From Liolophura sinensis (taxonomy: Eukaryota > Mollusca > Polyplacophora > Chitonida > Chitonidae): a DNA stretch of 64,000 nucleotides. The stretch is from assembly GCF_032854445.1 (NCBI RefSeq), contig NC_088295.1:12265385-12329384 (forward strand), read 5' to 3'. Shown in pieces: positions 24,651 to 35,587 of the stretch; the stretch's first letter is position 1, and each line of letters opens with the position of its first letter. A program made the position numbers and the translations under genes. A model generated the notes under the pieces. That model was not told the DNA's origin and searched no databases. It saw only the letters and a list, made by a program, of their open reading frames with translations.

Positions 24651-25431
24651 TTTGAAACAGTTTCATCCCAACAAATTTTTTTCAAGACGAAATAGAAAGA
24701 TTCTCGAAGAAATATAAGTAAAAAAAATGACAAATAAAAAACTGACTTATTTACGTGGATATTGTGGGAATCTTATCATGGGCTTTAAACTGGTCTATTT
24801 CCTCTCTACTTGAACTCGACATGTTTATGCTCAAACTGACTTCTGGGTTTCTTTCATGAGAGTTTTTGAGTGAGCCCTGATGGGATGCGCCACCCACGAG
24901 CTTGCTCTTTCAACACGATAAACTCTGTGTAGAGTTGTGCCGCTAGAGAGTGAGCCGCCTGTCTAATGTCTGTCAGCAACTCCCCTTCAAGATCCCAAAC
25001 AGCTGTCCCCAGTATACCCGGCCAAGTTTTACCAATCTCTCTGCTTACGTACTCCGTACAGCTTCCCCGATAAGCGCTACACTGTGTTAGTGGCCATTGC
25101 AAATTGCGAAAGCGCTGAAAGCAGGACAAGCAAACGGAAGACAAGAAGTTTGTGAAAGCTGGCACCTGACACAGTAAAGCGTCTTTTGGTCCGTTATTCC
25201 CTGGATTCATTAGGTAGATATTTTGACCGAGTCTGGCATCTTATTTCATTCTGTCAGAGCATTACCTTGTGATTCTCAAGCCAGCTGTTCCAATGTGCCA
25301 CAAAGAATGAAGGAAGGGGGAAGAGTCTTGATTGCGCTAATGTTGCCATTTTGTAAATATTTACTGTTTTTTTTATCATTGTCGGTTATCTAAACTCTGA
25401 AAGTTATACTATACCCTGTATCTTTAGATCA
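24651..25431. other. Unique intergenic sequence
   Basis: Contains a 118-codon minus-strand frame (24854-25210) with no familiar domain. Otherwise featureless. Confidence 0.4.
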
Positions 25432-26240
25432 ATGCAATCTAACAAAAGGTCGTCACTGTCGATCATCACAACTGAACTCTGCCTAATTACATCTTTCCTT
25501 TGCATCATCAGATCCATACAGTCCATCAAAAGGTCGTCACTCTCGGTTATCACCTCCCTAGGTACTCTGCATCATCAGATCCATACGGTCCATGCAAAGG
25601 TCGTCACACCTAAACCCTCCCTTATTAGATCTTTACTCTGTATCAACAGATCGATACAGTCCATCAAAAGGTCGTCAGAGTTGGCCATCACATCTTAACT
25701 CTCCCTAATTAGATCTTTATACTGTATCATCAGATCCATACGGTCCATCAAAAGGTCTTCGCAGCCGTCATCACAACTCAACTCTCCCTAATTAGAGCTT
25801 TACACTGTATCATCAGATCCATACAGTCCATCAAAAGGTCGTCACACCTTAACTCTCCCTAATTAAATCTTTACACTGTATCATCAGATCCATACGGTCC
25901 ATCAAAAGGTCTTCACAGCCGGTCATCACAACTCAACTCTCCCTAATTAGAGCTTTACACTGTATCATCAGATCCATACAGTCCATCAAAAGGTCGTCAC
26001 ACCTTAACTCTCCCTAATTAGATCTTTACACTGTATCATCAGATCCATACGGTCCATCACAAGGTCGTCACTGTCGGTCATGACACCTTAGCTCTCCCTA
26101 ATTAGATCTTCACTCCGTTTCATCAGATGCATACAGTCCATAAAAAGGTCGTCAATGTCGGTTATCACACCTTAACTCTCCCTAATTAGATCTTTACTCC
26201 GTATCATCAGATCCATACCACCGCTGTTTTCCGGAATTCT
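25432..26240. repeat. Tandem array with alternating 71 and 84 bp units
   Basis: CTCCCTAATT starts at 25701, 25784, 25855, 25939, 26010, 26094 and 26178, giving spacings of 83, 71, 84, 71, 84 and 84 bp. The extra 13 bp of the long form is a GTCGGTCATCAC-like segment. Alternation gives a ~155 bp higher-order unit. Every unit carries CCCTAATTAGATC or a variant and the phrase CATCAGATCCATAC. The left part (25432-25700) is more diverged. Confidence 0.93.
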
Positions 26241-26329
26241 ATTTCAACGACCCCAAGTTGGCCTCATCGTCATTAGATCGATCTCAACAGTATTTCATGA
26301 AGTAAACATCGTATGTGATCAAGTTTACA

Positions 26330-26815
26330 ACTCTCTGTCATCAGGCCCACTGTCTCTGTAATCAAGTCCACACTGTCTGTCATGAGGTCCACTGTCTCTG
26401 TCATCAAGTCCACACTGTCTATCATCAAGTCCACATCAAATCCACGCTGTCCGTTATCAGCTCCACACAGACTGTCATCAGGTCCACCATGTCTGTCAGC
26501 AAGTCCACACTCTCTATCATCAAGTCGACAGTCCGTCATCAAGTCCACAGTCTCTGTCACACTGTCATCATCTCCACACGGGCTGTTACCGTCCACATTG
26601 TCCGTCATCAAGTCCGCGCTGTCCGTCATCAGCTCTACACTGCCCGCCATCAAATCCACAATGTCTGCCATCAAGTCCACACTGTCCGTCACCAGCTCCA
26701 CTCCCTCTGTCATCAGGCCCTCACTGCCAGTCATCAACTATACACTGTCAGTCATCATCTCCACGCTGTCCGTCATCACCTCTAAACTGTTAGCCAGCAG
26801 CTGTCATTAGCTCCA
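26330..26815. repeat. 21 bp minisatellite, about 23 copies
   Basis: Consensus CTGTCCGTCATCAAGTCCAC plus A, repeated with substitutions and some indels. Because 21 is a multiple of three, frames of 142-156 codons stay open on both strands, for example a minus-strand DLMTDSV heptad-like repeat. The CATCA/GTCCA words resemble those in the adjacent 71/84 bp array, suggesting the two may be related. Confidence 0.9.
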
Positions 26816-27729
26816 CTCGCACAGTCTTTCACCAAATACATCATATTTTTGCAGCCTCATGCTTGCTGTTGCAATTCATTTATGATTTCCTTTAACACCA
26901 ACCTCATGCCAGTTCATCCAATCAAAGTTACTGGATCTAGAAGTTTTTTTTGATGGAACAGGTCGATATTTGTTAAAAATTTTCTCTTAATATCAATCTC
27001 TGTTTTATATGATTACCTGATATTTTAGTGCGGTCAAAAAACGGGTGCTAATTATTTTCAAATATATTACGAAGTACGTAACCGATTGGAAGGTTACTGA
27101 CTGCAGAACCATAGTTGTCAGAAGCAGACATCATTAGAACATACAGAAACTGTGCTGAAAGTTGACTATAAAGATCAAGGAAAACCCTTTGGAATCAGTT
27201 TTCATATGGACGCAAATTGTTCTCCAGATCCGTTTTTTGAACACATAGCCAACTGCAAATCAAATTAATGATAGAAAATGAAATGATTAGCATTCCTAAT
27301 AACAGTAGATTTTTCATCGAAGAGCAACCGATTGTTTCCGAGTCACTCTACGTTCTAGGGACTTGACAAGAACGTCCAAATAACTGAAATGAAGCATTTC
27401 TCTCGTCCTGTAGGCATAGTAAAGACAAAGAGTTAATTTGTCCTGAAACTGTAGTCTTTTTTCAACCTGCCAGGTGATTACACCAAGTGTCTGTGTCTGA
27501 TGACAGGTGCATGTGTGGCAGATGATAGGTTCATGTGTTTCTGGCAATATCTGGTACAAACCGTGCATTTGTGCCTTGTATGTGTGACTTATACTGCCCG
27601 TGTTTGCGTCAGAGACACTGGCTGTATGTATGTACTATACAGGCATGCGTCTAATACGAACTGCATGCCGGTGCTTTGTGCTGCCCGCGTGTGTCTAATA
27701 CCAGCCGTGCCATGTGAGCTTAGTACTAT
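26816..27729. other. AT-rich unique sequence
   Basis: No gene or repeat recognised. Confidence 0.45.
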
Positions 27730-28065
27730 CAGCGTGTGTGTTTGACATCTGCTGTGTACTTGTGCTAGTTCCGGTGCTGCCTGCGCGTGTGTTTGACATC
27801 TGCTGTGTACTTGTGCTAGTTCCGGTGCTACCCGCGCGTGTGTATGACATCTGCTGTGTACTTGTGCTAGTTCCGGTGCTGCCCACGCGTGTGTTTGACA
27901 TCTGTTGTGTACTTGTGCTAGTTCCGGTACTACCCGCCCGTGTGTCTGACATCTGCTGTGTACTTGTGCTAGTTCCGGTGCTGCCTGCCCGTGTGTTTGA
28001 CATCTGTTGTGTACTTGTGCTAGTTCCGGTGCTGCCGACGCGTGTTTGACATCTGCTGTGTACTT
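27730..28065. repeat. 51 bp minisatellite, about 7 copies
   Basis: The TTTGAC/TATGAC/TCTGAC word begins copies at 27741, 27792, 27843, 27894, 27945, 27996 and 28045 (51 bp spacing, last 49). The unit includes ATCTGCTGTGTACTTGTGC and TAGTTCCGGTGCTGCC. Copies are highly similar. At 51 bp, three frames remain open across the array (plus: VFDICCVLVLVPVLPAR; minus: two frames of 128 and 170 codons). No start, domain or splice context supports a gene. Confidence 0.94.
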
Positions 28066-29230
28066 GTGTTTTGCGCCGCATGTATCTCTCGTGGTGGTCA
28101 CCTCGGGATCATCCTCGTCTCGCAGGTGTCAGGAGACTGGTCCGAGGCACGCGGACTTGTCCAGACAGATTTCAGATTAACTTGCCTCTCTCATCCTCCG
28201 TCTGCCCTGCTGGCCCGCTCACCCATCTCTCATCTGCTCATGGGTTTCATTACCTGTAAAATCACGTTATTGATGGTACATCGAGCGATTGTCCCGATGA
28301 ACTTGCCGACAAACCAGTGTCAATTTATTATGTTATAAATGAAGGGGGCGATAGGGGCAGCGTGAGGAGAGATGGGTACTACGGAGTGGTGCGGCTGTCC
28401 ACCCCAGCTCACCACTCACTCTGATGGATGGTCAGAAAGGCTGGCAAATACTGTCTCGGCTCTAATTAGTTTTTAAGGCATGATGGTAGTGTTTTGCTGA
28501 AAGATATTGCAGCAATAAATATCACAAATTGACAGTGGAAGTGGAATTGGAGGAAATTCGCTCGTGATAGTTGGCGCAGCTCTGTATTATCACCTGTCTG
28601 TCAGCGATAAAACCCAGATTGAATTGGAGTTATTAAATGACACAGGCAGACTAATTTATCACGGCCCGAACTTGAGCATCTGTAGAGAAAATCGAAGAGT
28701 GCCCGCGGTGTTGGAGGAGCCAGTGGAACACAGATAGCCTCTTACAATGGAGAGCTTTAATGGCACTTCAGTAATAGAGTCAAACCGATTTGCCTTGTAC
28801 ACTCATCCAGGTTTAGACACTTTGGAGATGATCATCTTTTGATTACACGATATTGCTTGTCACATTCGCTGCCATTCATTTCCCCCTCCTCTCCCCCTGA
28901 CACCGACCATCCATCTTTGAAAACCTATTACAGCTCAATTTTGACTCCCTTTGATTACTGTCGTCGAGGCCAGATGGGAATTTATGGTTATTTTCCAACA
29001 TCCCGTTCTGAAAAGACTGATGGTTAAGCAAGGTCCAAAGCGGCTCGGTGTAAAACCGACCCGAGCAGGACGGAGTTGGCAATAAGAGTGCGGCCGGAAG
29101 ACAAACGTAGTAGCCAGACGTCAAGCTAGCAGTCACCAGAGGCCCATACATCACTCACTCCTCATTTTTTCCCTCCCATTCGAGTCGACATGTCCCTACT
29201 AACTCGACTGTTGATGTGTCTTCTGTGTTT
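28066..29230. other. Candidate regulatory island
   Basis: Long, complex and evenly composed. It includes the homeodomain core TCTAATTAG near 28460 and AT-rich words such as ATTTATCACGG near 28655. No coding frame above 100 codons. By appearance this is among the best candidates for conserved non-coding DNA in the window; conservation is untested. Confidence 0.35.
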
Positions 29231-30332
29231 TATCAGCCATGTTAAATGACTTTGCTTTGTCTTCTTGCAAAATTGATAGGGAAAGCTGCCAAATGTCTGG
29301 CTCTCTATAGACGTTCTCGTGGAGCTCGTCAGTCTCACCTATCAGCGGCTGATCGACAACACAATGCTGTTAAACAGATCACGGTGGGAGGATCATTCAA
29401 GTTGGCGTTACGTCAAACACATACATTAAGTCGTTTCCATGTCTTATACATGAGTAAACTGCTAATTTGCCAACAGCGTACACACTGCTGTAACGAATCC
29501 CAATCTTAATTGGCGTATTGAGGTCCTCTTGAGGGTTTTGCAATTGTTTCAAAAGCTTGTTATTGATATCCATCTTACATGAATGGTATGTGATGACCAC
29601 AGATTTTCTAAGCTCAGTCAGATTCCCTGAAATAAAATAAAGGACATGCATGACAAGTAGAAATCTTCGTGAAACAAAGCTAAATACCTCTGGAGATAAA
29701 GTTACCCCAATTAATCTTAAATCCCACCGAATAGGCGGCTATAACTGGCGGGCAATTTGCCGCTAATGAACAGAACACCGCAGTGAACCTTTACAGTATG
29801 AGGTTTAATTCCTTGATTCTGGTCATCACTGGGCCGGATCAGCTGTTAAGTAGATTGCGTGTTAACGCCTAGCATGTGCTGACGCTGTACAGGTCGCACC
29901 CTTGTCGCCATATTTACTCATGTAGAACTGAATTTGCTAGCTATAAGTGCAATCCGGTATAAATAGCATGCTATACAAAGTCATCGCAGCAGAATGAAAG
30001 CTTGCTATATTCTAATTATGCTATAATTCAAATTATAGCAGGTTTAGTCTCGTTGTTCATCTTACTGTTTTATTTATATATTATAGGTATTTTTTATGTG
30101 GTTTTCTGGCCATAGCTACCCTTGTGCGCTTACCTAAGCAATGGCGGCGTCTAGCTTGCATTAAGTTGTGGATACAGATAGTATATAGAAACCATTCCAG
30201 TGACCAATATATCAAAAAAGAAATAAAATTTAGGCCGTAATGAAATTTCTGTGGTAATATATATCTTTCTGATGACATCATGGGAAAGTATAAGACGGAA
30301 AGTGATTCCTAGTTTATTCAAGTGCCATATGA
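29231..30332. other. Unique AT-rich sequence with a perfect palindrome
   Basis: Includes TGCTATAATT / AATTATAGCA, a perfect 10 bp inverted pair with a 2 bp centre at 30019-30040, and a TAGCATGCTA palindrome near 29964. No gene recognised. Confidence 0.6.
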
Positions 30333-30523
30333 AATAATGGTTCATACAAAACTCCAGTAAGTGTCGTGAAAATAATGGTTCATACAGAACTCCAGTAAGT
30401 GTCGTGAAAATAATGATTCATACAAAACTCCAGTAAGTGTCGTGAAAATAATCGTTCATACAAAACTCCAGTTAGTGTCGTGAAAATAATGATTCATACA
30501 AAACTCCAGTAAAGGTCCTGACA
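30333..30523. repeat. 38 bp minisatellite, 5 copies
   Basis: Copies begin with AATAATGGTTCATAC or AATAATGATTCATAC at 30333, 30371, 30409, 30447 and 30485, each continuing AAAACTCCAGTAAGTGTCGTG. Spacing is a constant 38 bp and identity is high. Confidence 0.96.
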
Positions 30524-31139
30524 ATAATTAAATAAAGAAATATATGAACTTGTATGTAAATTGGCAACGAGTAAAGAGAGTTCTGTGGATCCTATCGTTG
30601 ACCTATCGTGGCGTGGGCTTTATGGAAAGTCGCTGTTACGAGGCTCTCTGATGGATTGTGCCAGAGAGGCAATTTACCATAAACCGAAACACGACTTTAT
30701 AAGGAGAACATTTGGATAAAAAAAAATAACATGTTGTGAACATTGACAATTTTGTCATCTTACAAGCTGGTGATAAATGCTGGTATATCAGCAAGAACTG
30801 CCATGTAATGGGATAGCTATAATGTCCTGAGACAGAAACACACGATTTGACATTCTGTCGGCATGGCTGATGTTTATATGGTTACGTGAGTCGAATTTTA
30901 ACGTGCCATAACAATACCCTAGAGATGTATTTCATTTCGACAACAAGCCGCAAGCCTTACGAATATATATTACCTGTTATAAACAATCAAGAGAACTACA
31001 TTAAAGCCGAAACTCATGAAAACATTTAACCCCGATCCACCAAAAAATCAAACATTACTTCTTATTTGCACAATTTTAAATCTGAAGGCGAACAAACCGC
31101 TTGTGTCGATCTCCCGAAGTCTTTTACCGAGTGAACCCC
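30524..31139. other. Unique intergenic sequence
   Basis: No feature recognised. Confidence 0.45.
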
Positions 31140-31770
31140 TCACGAGCTCCTGTCATCTTGATATGATGACTCACCCCTCAACAGCCCCTGTCATCTCAGA
31201 TATGATGACCCACCCACGATCTCCTGTCACCTCAGATATGATGACCCAATCCTCATGAGCCTTGTCATCTCAGATATGATGAACCTCCATCGCCTCCTGT
31301 CATCTCAGATATGATGACCAACCCCACATGATCTCTAAGCATCTCATGACATCTCATATATGGTGATCCTATATGAAACGTTTTCAGCAACCTGAGGATT
31401 GTCGTGGGTTTCTCCCGGGCTCTGCTCGGTTTCCTCCACCATAATGCTGGCCGCCGTCGCATAAGTGAAATATTCTTGAGTACGGCGTAAAACAGCAATC
31501 AAATAAATAAATAAATAAATAAATATATGATGACTCATCCCTTATCATCTCCTGTCATCTCAGATATGATGACCCACCTCTCATCAACCACTGTCATCTC
31601 AGATATGATGACCCTCCCCTCATTATCTGTCATCTCAGATATGATGACTTGCCTCCATCAACCACAGTCATCAACCTCATCAGCCACTGTCATCTCCGAT
31701 ATGATAACCCATCATTCATGATCTCATCTGATTTGATATATTATGTCCCACCCCTCATCAGTCCACTCCT
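31140..31770. repeat. 36-39 bp minisatellite split by a retroposon
   Basis: CCTGTCATCTCAGATATGAT followed by GACCCACC recurs at 31161, 31200, 31236, 31274, 31309, then after an insertion at 31525, 31564, 31603, 31639 and 31699. Unit length is 36-39 bp with occasional longer gaps. Confidence 0.93.
31365..31524 (+). mobile_element. SINE-like retroposon inserted in the minisatellite
   Basis: Contains CAGCAACCTGAGGATTGTCG, GGTTTCTCCCGGGCTCTGC, CTGGCCGCCGTCGCATAAG, TTCTTGAGTACGGCGTAAAA and a tail of AAAT units ending near 31524. It shares its whole right half with the copy at 1667-1822. ATATATGGTGA on the left and ATATATGATGA on the right could be the target duplication, although each half belongs to a repeat copy, so this cannot be separated from array similarity. 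The array resumes in register on the far side. The copy looks less eroded than the one at 34.6 kb. Confidence 0.88.
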
Positions 31771-32876
31771 CACGAAAACTACTCTCACCCTTGTGATCCT
31801 CCAACCTCTCAAATATGACGACTGCACACGCTTCTCGTTAGCCTCTTTTAAGGTGCAAGTAGGACGTGATCCCAAAATTGGCACCTGCTAAGATTTTGTT
31901 TCACAAATTGTCCTTTAGAATATAAGACATTAAAAAGCAAGTGTAAATTTGTTATCTCCCTTTTGAAAGACTCATTCCATCATATTGATCGTCTGACGTT
32001 AAAACGCGCTCTGTTATTGCAGGACTTAATGACTAGTCCCACCCGTCAATAGCCTCACATAGAAACGGTCCTCTTTCAGTTCACCATCCCCTTCTCCTAA
32101 ACCGCACATGGCGATTTGTCATATTGCCTTAGCCACTTATTGCGGCTGAACCGTGGTATATTTATCAAAAATGAGGGATTATAGGCAAACAGTAATTTGA
32201 TTTCCAGACGTACATAGTCATTGAGTCAAACCATTCCTCCCACTTAGCATATTCTTCTCGTATTTCATGTCAGAGGCTAACGCAATTTGATCAGCCGGAT
32301 CTTGCCATATGGTTAACTTAGTCCTGGCTAAACGCATTTATTTCTAACCGGCTATTCGTCGCTGCTGTCTAATTCATGTCGTCGACTATAGTAATAATTC
32401 ATCAATAACAGCCGCATACAAAAAACTTTAGGTCGACAAAGCCGGCAATCAATAAAGAAGAGTTATGTACGTTACTGAGGGGTCAACCATGTGGCGGAGG
32501 ACGCTGGCTTCTTGGCAGGATTGATTACGAACTGTGACTGGTTTAGCTGAAGTTAGATAAGGTCGTGCTTTCGTTACCGATATCATTAATGACCGGATCT
32601 CATATATATCAGGGTCGTTCAGGGCTCTGCGTTCTGCCATACTGCAGGTCAGGCCCCAACTAGCCACAGCACACCACGTCACGTGGCCGGAAACCCGCCC
32701 TTCCCTCGGTGGATAGATATCAATATTGTTTTCTGCTTGACATATCCCGCAATAAGACATATCCTGAATTCAGGTGACGGTCTAGCAATCTCATGAACAC
32801 TAGTTAAATAATAACTTCATAACGTGCAACATACGTGTCAGGAAACCGCAATCCATTTAGGAGAACAACTAGAACG
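31771..32876. other. Unique intergenic sequence
   Basis: No gene or repeat recognised. Frames up to 103 codons lack known domains. Confidence 0.4.
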
Positions 32877-33009
32877 CCCAGTTTCACAAAGATGTCGTAT
32901 ATCTACAATAATCGCACATATACGACAATGGTATGGTAATTGTGACGTACAAAATATTGCACCACAATTTTACGATAAAAAATGTCGTACGCCGCTTTGT
33001 GAGACTGGG
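32877..33009. mobile_element. 133 bp miniature inverted-repeat element (family B)
   Basis: The left end reads CCCAGTTTCACAAAGATGTC; the right end, reverse complemented, reads CCCAGTCTCACAAAGCGGCG. The arms match over about 20 bp with a few mismatches, followed inward by GTCGTAT / GTCGTAC words. The short interior is A/T-rich and encodes no transposase. No flanking duplication is obvious. The 110-codon plus-strand frame through it is incidental. Confidence 0.75.
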
Positions 33010-34575
33010 ACCAGACATTGGCTTACATTGATAACTCTTAACCACAACGCTGCAGGTTTCACAACTTCCGTTGTTTACTTGATGTTTCATTGCTTGGAGC
33101 TATTTCTCAACACAACCGTCAACCAACGTAACGCCCGAGAACTAGACACATAATACGTCATCAATATGGTTTCGCTTGCGATAGAGGGCACAGGCATCTA
33201 CACAGCATTATTTCTGGCATGATTTCTATCCTGTCTTGTAATCACGTGGAATCCAGTGAAACTTGTATAGTCATGTTAGTCTTTCAGCCTTTCCACTGGA
33301 CACAATTAAAGTGAAAAGCAACCAGAAAAGTTATATGAATATGAAAAACATTGAGCGATATTATGAGAACAATGCTGATAGTTTTATATTCGATTTCATG
33401 TTGTTAAGGCAATGTTTTCACCGTCGCATTAGCACAAGTAAAACATTCTGGCAATTGCTCGGATGTCGGCAGTCTGGAAATCTGCGCTGCGCCATCACAC
33501 GAACGCTCTTTGCATCATGATGGTGCGCGAGCGTGTTTCGGGTCCTATTGTAATCAGGATGATGACCCTCACGTGAACGGAGATCAGGCAAATGTGGTTT
33601 TACAAGATTTGGATTGTATGTGTCTCAAAGGTTACGGCTCCCCTCACCATCTCCAATTTTTCAAAATGCAGGCCATTTTAAAGCCGAAGACGTGCGTTGC
33701 CAACCACCCCAACTCAGCATACAAGTTTTGAAAGCGCGTATAACGCTTCTGCCTGGAAGCAGCTGAACACTGTCTACTGTGGATAAAGCTAATTGTTTTT
33801 GGCGGAATGGACAGCTTAATGCCACACGAAGAACTTATGCTTGCATTCAGGATGCCTGAATAATGTGAAACGTGCATCTAAACGTTGTCTGTAGCCTTTA
33901 TCTTTCACTGTCCAAGTTGTCCGCCCATCCTCACCATAATAATTGTACTTTCCCCGTATATGTGCCTATATATATACTTTATATATACTTGTACTTGGTG
34001 TCAACCGACATGGCCGAGTAATGTTTACAAGCCCGAAGGATGATGCGCGAGTGGTCATGCATATACAGGTATATGTATCTCCTGGGTAGCTCTTCTTTAC
34101 GCTATAATGAGTATCATCATATATTCAGTGAGACAATAATAAATATATGTGGAATATAAAGGACATGGTTTTAGCCGACAGCATTTCTCTGTATAGGCGT
34201 AAAAGCCCTGCGTGATCTGCAATTATAAACATGTCCCTGGACACCTCAGGCATGAATTACTTTACAATAAGTCAGCCGCGAAGAGAAATGAGTGGAAAAT
34301 ATCCCGAGAAGTGACAGGTTTCTTTGCTTCCAGGCAAGTTTTGACAAGTGCTTAATTGTAAAAAGTAATTGTGTCATTTTAATCTCGATAATCGCTATGA
34401 AATGTGACAGGTGAACGACAAGCAGCCTCTGGAGACGGCTTCTTGTGAATGTAGGTATGTTAACCCATCAGACAAACTACATATTAACTGGACAACATTA
34501 CCACAGGATTCAGATTGCCCTTTGTGATAACGAAAGATTATCCAATGGGGTCCCTCGCTATGATACTCCTCTCCG
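33010..34575. other. Unique intergenic sequence
   Basis: No gene recognised. An AT-rich TATATA patch lies near 33970. Confidence 0.45.
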
Positions 34576-34706
34576 ATCGTACCTAGGTAGGCCTGACAGC
34601 AACCTACGAATGGTCGTGAGTTGTGTCGGTTTTCTCTCACCCTAGTGCTGACCCTCGTCGTATTAGTGAAACAGTTGTATAAAAGACTTCAAAGAAATAA
34701 ATAAAT
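34576..34706 (+). mobile_element. Decayed SINE copy
   Basis: Aligns in order with the 31.4 kb copy: GCCTGACAGCAACCTACG, ATGGTCGTGAGTTG, CGGTTTTCTCTCACC, AGTGCTGACCCTCGTCGTAT, TAGTGAAAC and a final AAATAAATAAAT. The TTCTTGAGTACGGCG block is eroded to an unrecognisable state. More diverged than the other full-size copies, hence probably older. Confidence 0.75.
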
Positions 34707-34767
34707 CAGTTCATCATGATTCTCCTCGGAAGAGCGACTATTGTCGAGTTCTCTCGATTGGGTCGGT

Positions 34768-35560
34768 GTTAGTCAACGAATGGCGAATGATTAAACCTCT
34801 TGTTAGTGTTCTTGTATTGTGAACTGCGAATGATTACAGATCTTATTTGTGTTCTTGCATTGTGAAATGCGAATGATTACAGATCTTGTTTGTGTTCTTG
34901 TATGGTGAACTGCGAATGATTACACCTCTTGTATGTGGTCTTGTATTGTGAACCACGAATGATTACACTTCCTGTTGGTGTTCTTGTATTGTGAACCGCG
35001 AATGATTACACCTCTTGTGGGTGTTCTTGTGTTGTGAACCGCGAATGATTACACCTCTTGTAGGTGTTCTTGTATTGTGAAAAGCAAATAATTACACCTC
35101 TTGTAGGTGTTCTTGCATTGTGAACCGCGAATGATTACACCTCTTGTAGGTGTTCTTGTATTGTGAACAGCAAATAATTACACCTCTTGTAGGTGTTCTT
35201 GCATTGTGAACCGCGAATGATTACACCTCTTGTTGGTGTTCTTGTATTGTGAACCACGAATGATTGCACCTCTTGTTATTGTTCTTGTGTTGAGAACCGC
35301 GAACGATTACATCTCCTGTTTGTGTTCTTGTATTGTGAACGGCGAATGATTGCACCTCTTGTTATTGTTCTTGTGTTGAGAACCGCGAACGATTACATCT
35401 CCTGTTTGTGTTCTTGTATTGTGAACGGCGAATGATTGCACCTCTTGTTATTGTTCTTGTGTTGAGAACCGCGAACGATTACATCTCCTGTTTGTGTTCT
35501 TGTATTGTGAACGGCGAATGATTACACCCCTGTTGATTTTTCCATCTTGTGAACTATATA
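34768..35560. repeat. 43 bp minisatellite, about 18 copies, with 86 bp higher-order units
   Basis: The unit combines GAATGATTACACCTCTTG, GGTGTTCTTGTATTGTGAA and a CCGC link. Three identical 86 bp dimers lie at 35262-35347, 35348-35433 and 35434-35519. A different dimer (AAGCAAATAATTAC alternating with CCGCGAATGATTAC) occurs in the middle part (about 35049-35220). Direct repeats are contiguous without unique spacers, so it is not CRISPR-like. Confidence 0.95.
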
Positions 35561-35587
35561 CATACGATTATTCCTGTCCATGAGGCC

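Noticed and set aside
24854-25210. 118-codon minus-strand frame as an exon
   Set aside because: No recognisable domain, no convincing splice signals, no neighbouring exons.
26273-26810. Frames of 142-156 codons in the 21 bp array
   Set aside because: Both strands are open because of the stop-free 21 bp unit; no domain.
27589-28101. 170-codon minus-strand frame across the 51 bp array
   Set aside because: It is explained by a unit length divisible by three; two other frames are open over the same bases.
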